A DNA stretch of 64,000 nucleotides from Pseudomonas sp. PDM05 (GCF_014851685.1 NZ_JACVAC010000005.1:275375-339374), one strand, 5' to 3'; positions 18,816 to 28,977 are shown, numbered from the stretch's first letter. Notes: a model not told the origin generated them from the letters alone. Program-made: numbers and translations.

Positions 18816-19576
18816 CCGATGTCCCGCGCGTCGAACAGGTAACCCTCGCCGCGCACGGTCTTGATCAACTGCGGTGCTTTCGGGTCATCGCCCAGTTTCT
18901 GGCGCAGGCGCGAGACCAGCAAGTCGATGCTGCGGTCGAAGGCTTCGATGGAGCGGCCACGGGCAGCGTCCAGCAGTTGCTCGCGGCTCAACACCCGGCG
19001 CGGGCGTTCGATGAATACCCACAACAGGCGGAATTCGGCGTTGGACAGCGGCACCACCAGGCCATCGTCGGCCACCAGTTGGCGCAACACGCTGTTCAGG
19101 CGCCAGTTGTCGAAGCGGATGTTGGCGCGTTGTTCGGTGCGGTCATCGCGCACCCGACGCAGGATGGTCTGGATGCGCGCGACCAGTTCGCGCGGTTCGA
19201 ACGGCTTGGACATGTAGTCGTCGGCGCCCAGTTCCAGGCCGATGATGCGGTCGGTGGGTTCGCAGCGGGCGGTGAGCATCAGGATCGGGATGTCCGATTC
19301 CGCACGCAGCCAACGGCACAACGACAGGCCGTCTTCGCCCGGCAGCATCAGGTCGAGCACCACCACATCAAAGGTTTCAGCCTGCATCGCCACGCGCATG
19401 GCCGCGCCGTCGGTCACGCCGGTGGCGAGGATATTGAAGCGCGCCAGGTAATCGATCAGCAGTTCGCGGATCGGCACATCGTCGTCGACAATCAGCGCAC
19501 GGGTGTTCCAGCGCTTGTCATCGGCGGTCACCGCGCCTTTGTGCTCGTCATTCGTAGAGACGGGAGAGGTATGCAT
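18812..19576 (-). CDS. OmpR-family response regulator
   Basis: A 254-residue regulator with a receiver (ALIVDDDVPI acidic pocket, phospho-acceptor Asp in VVVLDLMLPGEDG, Lys in YMSKPFEPRE) and a C-terminal winged helix (VVPLSNAEFRLLWVF, RSIDLLVSRLRQKLG, IKTVRGEGYLF). I chose ATG 19574-19576 (MHTSPVST); the frame opens 38 codons earlier but the receiver still begins 30 residues in. Partner of the EnvZ-type kinase by 4-base overlap. Targets are unknown. Confidence 0.9.
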   Translation of the reverse strand: MHTSPVSTNDEHKGAVTADDKRWNTRALIVDDDVPIRELLIDYLARFNILATGVTDGAAMRVAMQAETFDVVVLDLMLPGEDGLSLCRWLRAESDIPILMLTARCEPTDRIIGLELGADDYMSKPFEPRELVARIQTILRRVRDDRTEQRANIRFDNWRLNSVLRQLVADDGLVVPLSNAEFRLLWVFIERPRRVLSREQLLDAARGRSIEAFDRSIDLLVSRLRQKLGDDPKAPQLIKTVRGEGYLFDARDIG

Positions 19577-19835
19577 AGTGCGATCATCTGCCTGGTCGTT
19601 GCGGTCAGCATAGGCGCCCAGCCCCATGGCTGGAAGTGCTGGTCGGTGGGTCGTGCGGGCGAGGCTAGTGGTGGGGCGTGTTGCAGGCATGTCGTGAATG
19701 TATCAGCTTTGAAATAATTGGCTGAAATGCCCGTTGCCATGCGCTCTGTCAGTATTTACCGATCATCGGATCCCGCAACGGCGCCGCTTGCGCTACAATC
19801 CGCGCCGATTTCGACTTGCCTGAGAGCCCATTCCA

Positions 19836-20534
19836 ATGTCCGTCTGCCAGACTCCTATCATCGTCGCCCTGGATTACCCCACTCGTGACGCCGCACTGAA
19901 GCTGGCTGACCAGTTGGACCCGAAGCTTTGCCGGGTCAAGGTCGGCAAGGAACTGTTCACCAGCTGCGCCGCAGAAATTGTCGGCACCCTGCGTGACAAA
20001 GGCTTCGAAGTGTTCCTCGACCTGAAATTCCACGACATCCCCAACACCACCGCCATGGCCGTGAAAGCCGCGGCCGAGATGGGCGTGTGGATGGTCAATG
20101 TGCACTGTTCCGGCGGCCTGCGCATGATGACCGCGTGCCGCGAAGTGCTGGAGCAGCGCAGCGGCCCCAAACCGTTGTTGATCGGTGTGACCGTGCTGAC
20201 CAGCATGGAGCGTGAAGACCTGGCCGGCATCGGCCTGGACATCGAGCCCCAGGAGCAGGTCCTGCGCCTCGCAGCCCTGGCACAGAAAGCCGGCCTCGAT
20301 GGTTTGGTGTGCTCGGCGCTGGAAGCCCAGGCACTGAAGACCGCACACCCGTCGCTGCAACTGGTGACCCCGGGGATTCGTCCGGCGGGCAGCGCCCAGG
20401 ACGACCAGCGTCGCATCCTGACTCCGCGCCAGGCGTTGGATGCCGGTTCCGACTATCTGGTGATCGGCCGCCCGATCAGCCAGGCGGCCGATCCGGCCAA
20501 GGCGTTGGCGGCAGTCGTCGCCGAGATCGCCTGA
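19836..20534 (+). CDS. pyrF: Orotidine 5'-phosphate decarboxylase
   Basis: A 232-residue TIM-barrel enzyme converting OMP to UMP, the last step of de novo pyrimidine synthesis. Active-site motif [13 protein letters not shown] (Lys-Asp), with [11 protein letters not shown] at the N-terminus and [14 protein letters not shown] plus [12 protein letters not shown] at the phosphate-binding end. Length is normal for proteobacterial PyrF. It is a single gene with its own 5' gap of 259 bases after the regulator. Confidence 0.97.
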   Translation: MSVCQTPIIVALDYPTRDAALKLADQLDPKLCRVKVGKELFTSCAAEIVGTLRDKGFEVFLDLKFHDIPNTTAMAVKAAAEMGVWMVNVHCSGGLRMMTACREVLEQRSGPKPLLIGVTVLTSMEREDLAGIGLDIEPQEQVLRLAALAQKAGLDGLVCSALEAQALKTAHPSLQLVTPGIRPAGSAQDDQRRILTPRQALDAGSDYLVIGRPISQAADPAKALAAVVAEIA

Positions 20535-20552
20535 CCGTCACCGATCTAAACG

Positions 20553-20657
20553 GTAGGAGCAGGCTTGTGTGGGAGCTGGCTTGCCTGCGATAGCATCACC
20601 TCGGGTTGACTGATACGCCGAGGCGCTTGCATCGCGGGCAAGCCCGACTCCCACACG
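20553..20657. repeat. REP pair with a duplicated outer arm
   Basis: TAGGAGCAGGCTTG is followed at once by TGTGGGAGCTGGCTTGCCTG, and the partner GCGGGCAAGCCCGACTCCCA lies about 50 bases on. The tandem arm is the same arrangement as at 17648. Confidence 0.85.
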
Positions 20658-20686
20658 GTCTACGCTCACGTTTACCGCGTGGTGCC

Positions 20687-21694
20687 TCAGTTAACCTTCA
20701 GCACCAACTTCCCAAAATTCTCGCCGTTGAACAGCTTCATCAGCGTCTCCGGGAACGTCTCCAGCCCTTCCACAATATCCTCCTTGCTCTTGAGCTTGCC
20801 CTGGGCCATCCAGCCGCCCATCTCTTGCCCGGCGGCGGCAAAGTTGGCCGCGTGGTCCATCACCACAAAACCCTCCATGCGCGCGCGATTGACCAGCAGT
20901 GACAGATAGTTGGCCGGGCCTTTCACCGCTTCTTTGTTGTTGTACTGGCTGATCGCACCGCAAATCACCACCCGGGCCTTGAGCGCCAGGCGGCTGAGCA
21001 CTGCGTCTAGAATATCGCCGCCGACGTTATCGAAATACACATCCACGCCCTTGGGGCACTCGCGCTTGAGCGCGGCGGGTACGTCTTCGTGTTTGTAGTC
21101 GATGGCGGCGTCGAAGCCCAGTTCCTCCACCAGGAACTTGCACTTGTCGGCCCCCCCGGCAATGCCCACCACGCGGCAGCCTTTGATCTTGGCGATCTGC
21201 CCGGCAATGCTGCCTACCGCACCGGCTGCGCCGGAAATCACCACCGTTTCACCCGCCTTGGGTGCGCCGGTATCGAGCAGCGCGAAGTAGGCGGTCATGC
21301 CGGTCATGCCCAGGGCTGACAGGTAACGCGGGAGTGGCGCCAGTTTCGGATCGACTTTGTAGAAGCCGCGCGGCTCGCCAAGGAAGTAATCCTGCACGCC
21401 CAGGGCGCCGTTCACGTAGTCGCCGACCGCAAACTTCGGGTTGTTCGAGGCAATCACTTTGCCTACGCCGAGCGCACGCATCACTTCACCGATGCCGACC
21501 GGGGGGATGTAGGACTTGCCCTCATTCATCCAGCCACGCATGGCCGGGTCGAGGGACAGGTATTCATTGCGCACCAGCACTTGCCCGTCCTGCGGCGTGC
21601 CCACCGGGATCTCCTGATACGTAAAGGTGTCCCGCGTGGCGGCACCGACCGGGCGTTTGGCGAGCAGGAATTGGCGGTTGGTCTGGGCAGGCAT
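20687..21694 (-). CDS. NADP-dependent oxidoreductase (MDR superfamily, LTB4DH/CurA-like)
   Basis: A 335-residue zinc-free medium-chain reductase. The nucleotide motif is VVISGAAGAVGSIAGQIAK (about 155-173) with CRVVGIAGG after it; DVYFDNVGGDILDAVL and the C-terminal NFGKLVLKV are typical of the leukotriene B4 12-hydroxydehydrogenase/curcumin reductase branch, which reduces alpha,beta-unsaturated ketones. I chose ATG 21692-21694 (MPAQTNRQFLL), the family start, over an upstream in-frame start 45 codons earlier. Cytosolic; the substrate is unknown. Confidence 0.9.
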   Translation of the reverse strand: MPAQTNRQFLLAKRPVGAATRDTFTYQEIPVGTPQDGQVLVRNEYLSLDPAMRGWMNEGKSYIPPVGIGEVMRALGVGKVIASNNPKFAVGDYVNGALGVQDYFLGEPRGFYKVDPKLAPLPRYLSALGMTGMTAYFALLDTGAPKAGETVVISGAAGAVGSIAGQIAKIKGCRVVGIAGGADKCKFLVEELGFDAAIDYKHEDVPAALKRECPKGVDVYFDNVGGDILDAVLSRLALKARVVICGAISQYNNKEAVKGPANYLSLLVNRARMEGFVVMDHAANFAAAGQEMGGWMAQGKLKSKEDIVEGLETFPETLMKLFNGENFGKLVLKVN

Positions 21695-21922
21695 GGCAAG
21701 GACTCTTTTAGAAGTGAGCCTAGATTGATAGACCCGCAACGGCTCGGGAGCAAGGTTCACCGTCGGTGCGAATGCCCCTCGATAGGTCATGTTGATAGTC
21801 ACGCCGGTGGTTTTATCACTGTGATCCATGCAGCGCCAACCGGCCTTCTGATAGTGCTGACGCGCCCGGCGCCGCGTTGGCTAGACTCGCCGCACGGCAA
21901 TTTCTCACAAAGGACATCCCCC

Positions 21923-22684
21923 ATGAGCATGACGTTTTCCGGCCAGGTCGCCCTGGTGACTGGCGCCGCTGCCGGTATCGGCCGCGCCACCGCGCTGGCG
22001 TTCGCCGCTGAAGGCTTGAAGGTAGTGGTCGCCGACCTGGACGAGGCAGGCGGCGAGGGCACTGTGGCGCTGATCCGGCAGGCCGGCGGTGAGGCGCTGT
22101 TTGTGCGCTGCAACGTCACCCTTGAGGCGGATGTGCAGCAACTGATGGCGCAGACGGTTGCCGCTTATGGCCGGCTGGATTACGCGTTCAACAATGCCGG
22201 GATCGAGATTGAAAAAGGCAAGCTGGCCGACGGCAGCCTGGATGAGTTCGACGCCATCATGGGCGTCAACGTCAAAGGCGTGTGGTTGTGCATGAAGTAT
22301 CAGTTGCCGCTGCTGCTGGCCCAGGGCGGCGGGGCAATCGTCAACACCGCGTCGGTGGCCGGTTTGGGGGCGGCGCCGAAGATGAGCATTTATGCGGCGT
22401 CCAAACATGCGGTGATCGGCCTGACCAAATCGGCGGCCATCGAGTATGCGAAAAAGCAGATTCGCGTGAACGCAGTGTGCCCGGCGGTGATCGACACCGA
22501 TATGTTTCGTCGTGCCTATGAAGCCGACCCGCGCAAGGCGGATTTCGCGGCAGCCATGCACCCGGTCGGGCGCATCGGCAAAGTCGAGGAAATCGCCGCT
22601 GCGGTGCTTTACCTGTGCAGCGATGGTGCGGCGTTCACCACCGGCCATGCGCTGGCGGTGGACGGCGGCGCGACCGCCATTTAG
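21923..22684 (+). CDS. SDR family oxidoreductase
   Basis: A 253-residue classical short-chain dehydrogenase: VTGAAAGIGRATA (cofactor), NNAGIE, the Ser in NTASVAG and catalytic YAASKHA (Tyr-Lys), VCPAVIDTDM, ending in GHALAVDGGATAI. AAGGA at 21910-21914 fits ATG 21923. Asp in VVADLDEAG favours NAD(H). It is divergent from the MDR reductase across a 228-base gap. Substrate unknown. Confidence 0.9.
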   Translation: MSMTFSGQVALVTGAAAGIGRATALAFAAEGLKVVVADLDEAGGEGTVALIRQAGGEALFVRCNVTLEADVQQLMAQTVAAYGRLDYAFNNAGIEIEKGKLADGSLDEFDAIMGVNVKGVWLCMKYQLPLLLAQGGGAIVNTASVAGLGAAPKMSIYAASKHAVIGLTKSAAIEYAKKQIRVNAVCPAVIDTDMFRRAYEADPRKADFAAAMHPVGRIGKVEEIAAAVLYLCSDGAAFTTGHALAVDGGATAI

Positions 22685-22886
22685 GACCTGTAAACGCGCC
22701 CCAATCGAAAAGGATCGGGGTGCTGTGGGGCGTTTCCATAGCTGGCAAAACGCCGTGCGCTAATATGTATCAGCAGGTAAATAATTCAATAAAATCAATA
22801 CTTTAGTAAAACTTGTAAGCCGGCTGCGCCGAACTTCTGTGCTTAACTCTTGCGGGTTGAATAACAGACAGTGAAGTGAGTGGTTC

Positions 22887-24299
22887 ATGGATTTAGGGAT
22901 AGATCGACAAGCCCTTGTACCAGTGGTGCAGCAAATCATCAGCGCGGTGGCGGACTGGATTCGCAAGAGCGGGGCAAGCCCTGGCACGCGCCTGCCGTCC
23001 ATCCGCCAATTGGCCCTCGACAACCTCCTCAGCCAGTCCAGTGTCATCGAGGCCTTCGAACGCATGGTCGCCCAAGGGCTGCTGGCCTCCAGGCCGGGTT
23101 CGGGGTATGTGGTGGCCGAGCCCCCGGCCCAGCATGAACAGCATTGGTATGAAGGGGCGGAGCAGGGCTGGGGGGCGTTCACCGACAGCCCCCTGGGCGA
23201 ATTGAAGCTGGGCTGCGGTTGGTTGCCGGATGCCTGGCGCGAAAGCGATGACATCAGCTACGCCATTCGTGAAGTCAGCCGCACCGACACCGCCGCCGTG
23301 TTCAACTACAGCACGCCGTTGGGGCTGCTAGCGCTGCGTGAGCAATTGCTCAAGCACCTGGCCCGCATGCGCGTGGCGACCAGCCTGGACCGCATCCTCA
23401 CCACCCAGGGCGCCAGCCAGGCCCAGGACCTGTTGATACGTACGCTGCTCAGGGCCGGCGACACGGTGGTGGTCGAGACCCCAGGCTACGGCAACCTGTA
23501 TCGCCAGTTGGTGTTTCATGGCGTCACACTGCTGGAAGTACCGCGTACCCGAGGCGGGCCGGACCTGTCGGCGTTGGAAGCGTTGCTTGCGGTGCATCGC
23601 CCCAAATGCCTGTTCATCAGCAGCCTGTACCACAACCCCACCGGCACCAGCCTGTGCCTCGCGGTGGCCGAGCGTTTGCTGCAACTGGCCCGGGCCAAGG
23701 ATTTCCTGATCATTGAAGAAGACGTCTACGGCGACCTGCAACATGCCAGTTGCACACGCCTGGCGGCGCTGCCCCATGATGATCGGGTGATCTATGTCTC
23801 GAGCTTTTCCAAGACCTTGAGCAGCGCCTTGCGGGTCGGCTATCTCTGTGCCAGCAGTGCGCTTATCCCGCAATTGGTCAACCTCAAGACCCTGACCGGC
23901 ATCGGTACGTCGCGTTTCGCCGAGGCGGTGGTGGCGACGCTGTTGGCCAACGGCACCTATCGCAAGTGGGTGCAACGCCTGCGCAAACGCCTGGGCACGC
24001 AAATGGCGGCGACCCTGCAAGTGCTGGAGGATGAGGAGTGGCAGGTGTTTGCCGCCCCCGCCGGAGGCATGTTCCTGTGGGCGCGCCCTGGGGTGGCGGA
24101 TTGTTCGCAGTTGCAGGCCAGCGCGCGGCGCCTCGGTGTGTTGCTGTCACCGGGGGCGCTGTTCAGCCCGACGGCAGAGCACAGTGACTGGCTGCGCATC
24201 AATGTAGCCTATGCTACTGATCAGCGTGCCGTGGCGTTGCTGCGCGCCATGGGGCCGGCCAGATCGACCTCTACCATTCTGAAAACGACGAGCGTGTAG
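22887..24299 (+). CDS. MocR-type regulator (GntR DNA-binding + aminotransferase fold)
   Basis: A 470-residue PLP-dependent transcriptional regulator. Residues about 8-75 form a GntR winged helix (PSIRQLALDNLLSQSSVIEA), and about 100-460 an aminotransferase class I fold with IEEDVYGDL and the PLP Lys in YVSSFSKTLSSALRVGY. MocR proteins sense PLP-linked metabolites and usually control a neighbouring gene. No amino-acid enzyme stands beside it; the SDR gene upstream (203-base gap) and the chemoreceptor downstream are the only adjacent candidates. Confidence 0.9.
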   Translation: MDLGIDRQALVPVVQQIISAVADWIRKSGASPGTRLPSIRQLALDNLLSQSSVIEAFERMVAQGLLASRPGSGYVVAEPPAQHEQHWYEGAEQGWGAFTDSPLGELKLGCGWLPDAWRESDDISYAIREVSRTDTAAVFNYSTPLGLLALREQLLKHLARMRVATSLDRILTTQGASQAQDLLIRTLLRAGDTVVVETPGYGNLYRQLVFHGVTLLEVPRTRGGPDLSALEALLAVHRPKCLFISSLYHNPTGTSLCLAVAERLLQLARAKDFLIIEEDVYGDLQHASCTRLAALPHDDRVIYVSSFSKTLSSALRVGYLCASSALIPQLVNLKTLTGIGTSRFAEAVVATLLANGTYRKWVQRLRKRLGTQMAATLQVLEDEEWQVFAAPAGGMFLWARPGVADCSQLQASARRLGVLLSPGALFSPTAEHSDWLRINVAYATDQRAVALLRAMGPARSTSTILKTTSV

Positions 24300-24413
24300 C
24301 TTTTTGCCATTATTCCGGCGCCAACGGCTTGTGTCGGTGGCCCGTGGTTGCGAATCTCGCTACTGGTAAATCGGGCTTGATGGCATCTGCCATTGCTAGA
24401 GGACTCAAGTGCA

Positions 24414-26381
24414 ATGATGACGGGCGTGCAACGACGTTTCGCCAACCTCGGTATGGCGAAGAAACTGGGCTTGGGCTTCCTCTTGGTGCTGTTGCTGACG
24501 GCAGTGGTCGCGGCGATCGGCGTATGGTCGCTGCAAACCGTGGGGCAGCGTTTTGAAGGCCTCAACAGCATGTCTTCGCTCAACAGCGGCTTGCTCAAGG
24601 TGCGTTTGATCGAGCAGGACTACGCACTGCATGCCGACCCCAAGTCCGTCGACGCCTTGCATGAGAGCGTCGACGCCCTGGCGGCCCTGGCGGCCGCTCT
24701 CAAGACCCAATCGGCGGCCAATGTGCCGGCGATGACGGACGTCGAGCAGGCCCTGGCCGCCTACCGCAAGGCGTTCGACGAGTTTGTCGAGCTGACCCAG
24801 ACCAAGGATCTGGCGCTGGAAATGGCCAGTTGGTCGGTGTCCAGCGTGGCAAATAACCTCGATGTGCTGCAGGCCGGCCTGGCGGACGATGGCGCCTATG
24901 GCCTCAAGGAGAGCCAGGGCAAGGAGGGCGCAGAGTTTATCGAGCAGGCGGGGCAGGTCAGCCAGGTGTCGCGCTTGATGTTGCAAGCCATGAACGAAGC
25001 CCATGTGCGCCTGGACCAGAGCCGCAAGGGCGATGAGGACGGCGCCGAGCAAGGCAAGATCGAACAGGCTGACCAGGCCTTGGCGCAGGTCGAACAGTTG
25101 AAGACTTCAGTCAAGGACCCTGGCTATCAGACGGTGCTGAACGAAGTCTCCGGGCATATTGCCGCCTTCAGCGAAAAACTCGGTGAGTACACCGGCCTGT
25201 TGGCGCAGGAAAAGATCGTCTACAAACAGCTGCATGATCGGGCCGGGGAAGTGGTCAGCCGGGTCAACCAGGCGTATGCCGCCGAAGACCAGTCAATGCA
25301 GGAACAATTGAAGAAAAGCACTCTGCTGATCATCGCTTCGTCGGCCCTCGCGCTACTGGTGGGGTTGATTGCGGCGCTGGTGATCACACGCTTGATCGTC
25401 TCGCCACTGCGCCGGGTGATCGCGGTGGCGCAGCAGATTGCAGCGGGTGATTTGAGCGGGCGGATGGAGGTCAGCCGGCGTGATGAAATCGGCCAGCTGA
25501 TGCAGGCGATGCAACAGATGGGCAATGGCCTGAGCGAGATGGTCAGCGGGTTGCAGGCCGGTATCGAACAATTGGCCAGCTCGGCGCATTCGCTGTCCAG
25601 CGTCACCGAGCAGACCAATGTCGAGGTCAGCAGCCAGAAGGAAGAAACCGAGCAGGTGGCCACGGCGATGAACCAGATGACCGCCACGGTGCACGACGTG
25701 GCGCGCAACGCTGAACAAGCCGCACAGGCCGCGCAGACCGCCGATGACAAGGTCGACAGTGGCCAGCAGGTGGTGCGCCAGAGTCTGCAGCGCATCGAGC
25801 AGCTTGCCAGTTCGAGTGCCAGCGCCAGTGCGAGTATCGACAGCCTCAGTGCCGAGATCCAGAACATCGGCACCGTGCTGAGTGTGATCAAGAGCGTGGC
25901 CGAGCAGACCAACCTGTTGGCGTTGAACGCCGCTATCGAAGCGGCCCGCGCCGGTGAACAGGGCCGGGGCTTTGCGGTGGTGGCCGATGAGGTGCGGGCG
26001 CTGGCCAAGCGCACGCAACAGTCCACCGAAGAGATCGAGCGCCTGGTCAGCACCTTGCGCAGCGCCGCGCAGTCTTCGGTGCAGCAGATCCAGCAAAGCG
26101 GCGAGTTGGTGAAGCTGGCCGTCAGCGATGCGCTGGAAACCGAAAGCGCCCTGGGCAGCATCGCCACGGCGGTGTCATTGATCCAGCAGATGAACCAGCA
26201 GATCGCGGCGGCGGCCGAGGAGCAGAGCTCGGTGGCCGAAGAGATCAACCGTAGCGTCACCAGCATCCGCGCGAGTGCCGACCAATCGGCGTTGAGCATG
26301 CAGGGCAATGCCGCGTCGAGCATTCAGTTGGCGCAACTGGGGGCGGAGCTCAAAGGCATGGTCGGGCACTTCCGCCTCTGA
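24414..26381 (+). CDS. Methyl-accepting chemotaxis protein
   Basis: A 655-residue chemoreceptor. TM1 about 15-33, a large all-helical periplasmic domain about 34-300 (consistent in size with the HBM double four-helix bundle), TM2 about 304-326 ([21 protein letters not shown]), HAMP about 330-382, then a signalling domain whose tip is [20 protein letters not shown] with [21 protein letters not shown] at 24398-24403 supports ATG 24414. In Pseudomonas HBM receptors such as McpS sense TCA intermediates; the ligand here is not readable. It ends in HFRL, without a CheR-docking pentapeptide. Confidence 0.92.
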   Translation: MMTGVQRRFANLGMAKKLGLGFLLVLLLTAVVAAIGVWSLQTVGQRFEGLNSMSSLNSGLLKVRLIEQDYALHADPKSVDALHESVDALAALAAALKTQSAANVPAMTDVEQALAAYRKAFDEFVELTQTKDLALEMASWSVSSVANNLDVLQAGLADDGAYGLKESQGKEGAEFIEQAGQVSQVSRLMLQAMNEAHVRLDQSRKGDEDGAEQGKIEQADQALAQVEQLKTSVKDPGYQTVLNEVSGHIAAFSEKLGEYTGLLAQEKIVYKQLHDRAGEVVSRVNQAYAAEDQSMQEQLKKSTLLIIASSALALLVGLIAALVITRLIVSPLRRVIAVAQQIAAGDLSGRMEVSRRDEIGQLMQAMQQMGNGLSEMVSGLQAGIEQLASSAHSLSSVTEQTNVEVSSQKEETEQVATAMNQMTATVHDVARNAEQAAQAAQTADDKVDSGQQVVRQSLQRIEQLASSSASASASIDSLSAEIQNIGTVLSVIKSVAEQTNLLALNAAIEAARAGEQGRGFAVVADEVRALAKRTQQSTEEIERLVSTLRSAAQSSVQQIQQSGELVKLAVSDALETESALGSIATAVSLIQQMNQQIAAAAEEQSSVAEEINRSVTSIRASADQSALSMQGNAASSIQLAQLGAELKGMVGHFRL

Positions 26382-26417
26382 TCGCTGCACAGGTGCAGCG
26401 ATCAAGGGGCAGGGCGC

Positions 26418-27230
26418 TCAGGCGTGGTTGGCGAGGAAGGTCAGCAGCGCTTCATTGACGAAATCCGGGTTCTCCAGGGCGCTGATATGTCCCGCGTCCG
26501 GGATCAGGATCAGACCGCAGCCGATCAGCTCGGCCATCTCCCGGGACTCGGCGGGTGGCCGGGGTTTGTCCTGCTCGCCGCACAGCACCAGCGTGGTGTC
26601 GGCGTCCAGCCGTGGCAGTTGTTCCAGTACATCCTCGCGACTGAAGATCAGCCGACCCAGGGGCACGATACTGTCCAGCAGGCGCTCGCGGGAAAAGCCT
26701 TGCAGCGTTTGGCGAAAACCCTGATACAGCGCTGACTCACGGCCGATGGTCGGACGAAAGAAGATCGGTGCGATCACATCCAGCAACGGCTCGGGAATGG
26801 CGCCAGCGTCTTCGATCAGCTTGAACAGCGAGAAGTAATACTGGCGCGTGGCCTCGGGCTCGGCGCCAAGGTGGGTGTCCATCAGCACCAGGCTGTTGAC
26901 GCGCTCGGGTGCCAGCAATGCCAGGCGGGCGCCCCACATGCCGCCGACCGACAGGCCCACCAGGTTGACCTGGGCGACGTCCAGATGGTCGAGCAGCGCC
27001 AGGGCCTGGCGCGCCAGGTCATCAAGGGATTGGGTGTGTGCGGGCAGCGCGCCCGATTCGCCGTGGCCCCACAACTCGGGGACGATCACGCGGTATTGTT
27101 GCGACAGGGCTTCGATCTGCGGGGTCCACATGGCGCGGTCCCACAGGTAGCTCGAACCAAGCAGGACGGCGGGGCCGTTGCCTTGGTCGAGGTAGTGCAG
27201 CGGTTGTCCATCTATCACGGTGACAGGCAT
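26418..27230 (-). CDS. Alpha/beta hydrolase (3-oxoadipate enol-lactonase-like)
   Basis: A 270-residue hydrolase with the GLSVGGMWGARLA nucleophile elbow (Ser about residue 93), PELWGHGESG, and the C-terminal His in IPDAGHISALENP, all in the order of the PcaD/haloperoxidase-type branch. Cytosolic. It is not in a protocatechuate gene set, so the true substrate is unclear. Convergent with the chemoreceptor gene. Confidence 0.85.
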   Translation of the reverse strand: MPVTVIDGQPLHYLDQGNGPAVLLGSSYLWDRAMWTPQIEALSQQYRVIVPELWGHGESGALPAHTQSLDDLARQALALLDHLDVAQVNLVGLSVGGMWGARLALLAPERVNSLVLMDTHLGAEPEATRQYYFSLFKLIEDAGAIPEPLLDVIAPIFFRPTIGRESALYQGFRQTLQGFSRERLLDSIVPLGRLIFSREDVLEQLPRLDADTTLVLCGEQDKPRPPAESREMAELIGCGLILIPDAGHISALENPDFVNEALLTFLANHA

Positions 27231-27296
27231 AGCAGGCCTCTGACTTCACGGAGTGAGGGGCACTTTTTTACGCTACTCGGCGCGCCATGGATAGTT

Positions 27297-27430
27297 GTAG
27301 TGAGCGGGCTTGCCCCGCGCTGGGTGGCGAAGCCGCCCTAAACCCAGGCACCTCGGTCTTACTGAAACACCGCGTTGCCTGGGTTTGGGGCGGCTTCGCC
27401 ACCCAGCGCGGGCAAGCCCGCTCACTACAA
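27297..27430. repeat. Long inverted repeat (second repeat family)
   Basis: TTGTAGTGAGCGGGCTTGCC at the left and its complement at the right end, with GGGTGGCGAAGCCGCCC and GGGGCGGCTTCGCCACCC as inner inverted blocks, and CCCAGGCA/TGCCTGGGTTT close to the centre. The arms are about 55 bases, longer than ordinary REP pairs. Related partial copies occur at 31727-31813 and 63875-63895. Confidence 0.85.
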
Positions 27431-27434
27431 GCGG

Positions 27435-28193
27435 TCAGTCGTAGATGACTTTCTTTTTCCACTCGGCGTCGGCGTCGTCCGCCTTGAGGCCTTGGGTCAG
27501 TTCGTTGACTTCATCCTCGGCAGGCTTGCTGTTGGTCAGCACCGTGGAGTTGGCGCGGGCCAGTTGGCCTTCCAGGTGTTGCAACTGCGCGCTGTAGAGC
27601 ACGGGTTCCGGCTGTTTGCGCAGGTACTGCACGCCACGTTCGAACGCCAGGCGTGCCTGGCCAGGCTGGCCTTGTTGCAGGGCATGTTGGCCGAGGTTGT
27701 TGAAGAATTCGATATGCAGCAGTACCAGGATGTGGCGAATTTCCTTGATCCAGTGCTTGGCTTCGTTGGACGGCAGGAAGCCATCCTGGGCGGCGCGGGT
27801 GACTTGGCCGTGCAGGGCTTCGAGGAGGAAACGCACGTCCTTGGCCTTGGCTTCGGTCTGGATCGGCGCCGGCGGATTGTTCACCGGGATCGATTCGCCC
27901 TGGGAGACCAGTGCATTCAGTTCGGCGATGCGGGCCTTGAGCGGTGCGCTGGTCTTGTCGAGGTTGAGCAGGCGCTGGTTGACGTTCAGTTCCAGGCGGG
28001 TCATCAACAGCTTGAGCGCCGGGTTCATCAACTGGCCAGGGAATGTCTCGGTGATTTCACCGCAACGACGCAGGCGATCATTGAGCTCGATCACAGTGCG
28101 CTGTTTTTCCAACTTGTTGTTTTCCACCACGTGGTTCATGTAGCCAATGGCGATCAGTATTGCGATCCCGGCTATTACCAGCAGGGTGATCAT
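27435..28193 (-). CDS. Conserved hypothetical membrane-anchored protein
   Basis: A 252-residue protein with an N-terminal TM helix (MITLLVIAGIAILIAIGYMN) followed by an alpha-helical, charged domain with heptad-like leucines (NNKLEKQRTVIELNDRLRR) and a TPR-like segment (HALQQGQPGQARLAFERGVQYL). I recognise it as conserved in Pseudomonas but know of no assigned function. ATG 28191-28193 with GGTGA eight bases upstream is preferred over a GTG four codons earlier. The single anchor and helical body suggest a scaffold on the inner membrane face. Confidence 0.7.
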   Translation of the reverse strand: MITLLVIAGIAILIAIGYMNHVVENNKLEKQRTVIELNDRLRRCGEITETFPGQLMNPALKLLMTRLELNVNQRLLNLDKTSAPLKARIAELNALVSQGESIPVNNPPAPIQTEAKAKDVRFLLEALHGQVTRAAQDGFLPSNEAKHWIKEIRHILVLLHIEFFNNLGQHALQQGQPGQARLAFERGVQYLRKQPEPVLYSAQLQHLEGQLARANSTVLTNSKPAEDEVNELTQGLKADDADAEWKKKVIYD

Positions 28194-28205
28194 GAGTGGT
28201 GTCAC

Positions 28206-28472
28206 CGGTGTGACCTCTTTATAGGGTTTGCAGTGGAGTGTAGTGACTGGGCTGGCCGGCGGATAGGACTGATCGACCAGTTGCCCAGGTAGATTCTTCT
28301 ATATAGGTGAACGTTCCATGTATGGATGCACATTGCCATCATCGGCTGCAGCGAACTATAGCGTCTTGTGGGGTGCCAGAATATAGGCGTCAAAGCCCTG
28401 CTGTACAGAATGCGTGCCCGGTCTCGTAAAGAGGGGCGAAGTCATTGATTTTAATAAATTTATCCTTGGGGG
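28206..28472. other. Intergenic stretch without a recognised gene
   Basis: About 270 bases of AT-richer sequence between the membrane-anchored protein gene and the tRNA promoter. I see no coding frame with pseudomonad codon use, no hairpin with a T tract and no repeat. Confidence 0.6.
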
Positions 28473-28501
28473 TTGACGACCTCCCAATCCATCCATAGAA
28501 T
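28473..28501 (+). promoter_or_regulatory. Sigma-70 promoter of the tRNA-Glu/Gly operon
   Basis: TTGACG (28473-28478) and TAGAAT (28496-28501) with a 17-base spacer, followed by a GC-rich discriminator GCGCGCC as expected for a stringently controlled tRNA promoter. Confidence 0.85.
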
Positions 28502-28563
28502 GCGCGCCACTTAAAGCGTAAAGCACACAGCGAAACGCGGCGAGTAGTGAATGTTGTACGTGT

Positions 28564-28639
28564 GTCCCCTTCGTCTAGTGGCCTAGGACACCGCCCTTTC
28601 ACGGCGGTAACAGGGGTTCGAGTCCCCTAGGGGACGCCA
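28564..28639 (+). tRNA. tRNA-Glu (TTC), copy 1
   Basis: A 76-base cloverleaf: acceptor GTCCCCT/AGGGGAC, anticodon stem CCGCC/GGCGG around CTTTCAC (TTC), GGTTCGAGTCC T loop and encoded CCA. Confidence 0.97.
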
Positions 28640-28642
28640 TAT

Positions 28643-28718
<76 letters not shown>

Positions 28719-28822
28719 AATTTAAGCAGTGTTGCCCTCGGGTGGCACTGAGTGAAACCAGGGCATGATCTTCGGATCCAACCTCTGGGCACTGGAATAC
28801 ACACCATGTGTTTCAGTAGCGT

Positions 28823-28898
28823 GTCCCCTTCGTCTAGTGGCCTAGGACACCGCCCTTTCACGGCGGTAACAGGGGTTCGAGTCCCCTAGGGGACGCCA
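28823..28898 (+). tRNA. tRNA-Glu (TTC), copy 2
   Basis: Identical in sequence to the copy at 28564; separated from the first pair by a 104-base spacer with no promoter-like elements that I can identify. Confidence 0.97.
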
Positions 28899-28901
28899 TT
28901 T

Positions 28902-28977
<76 letters not shown>

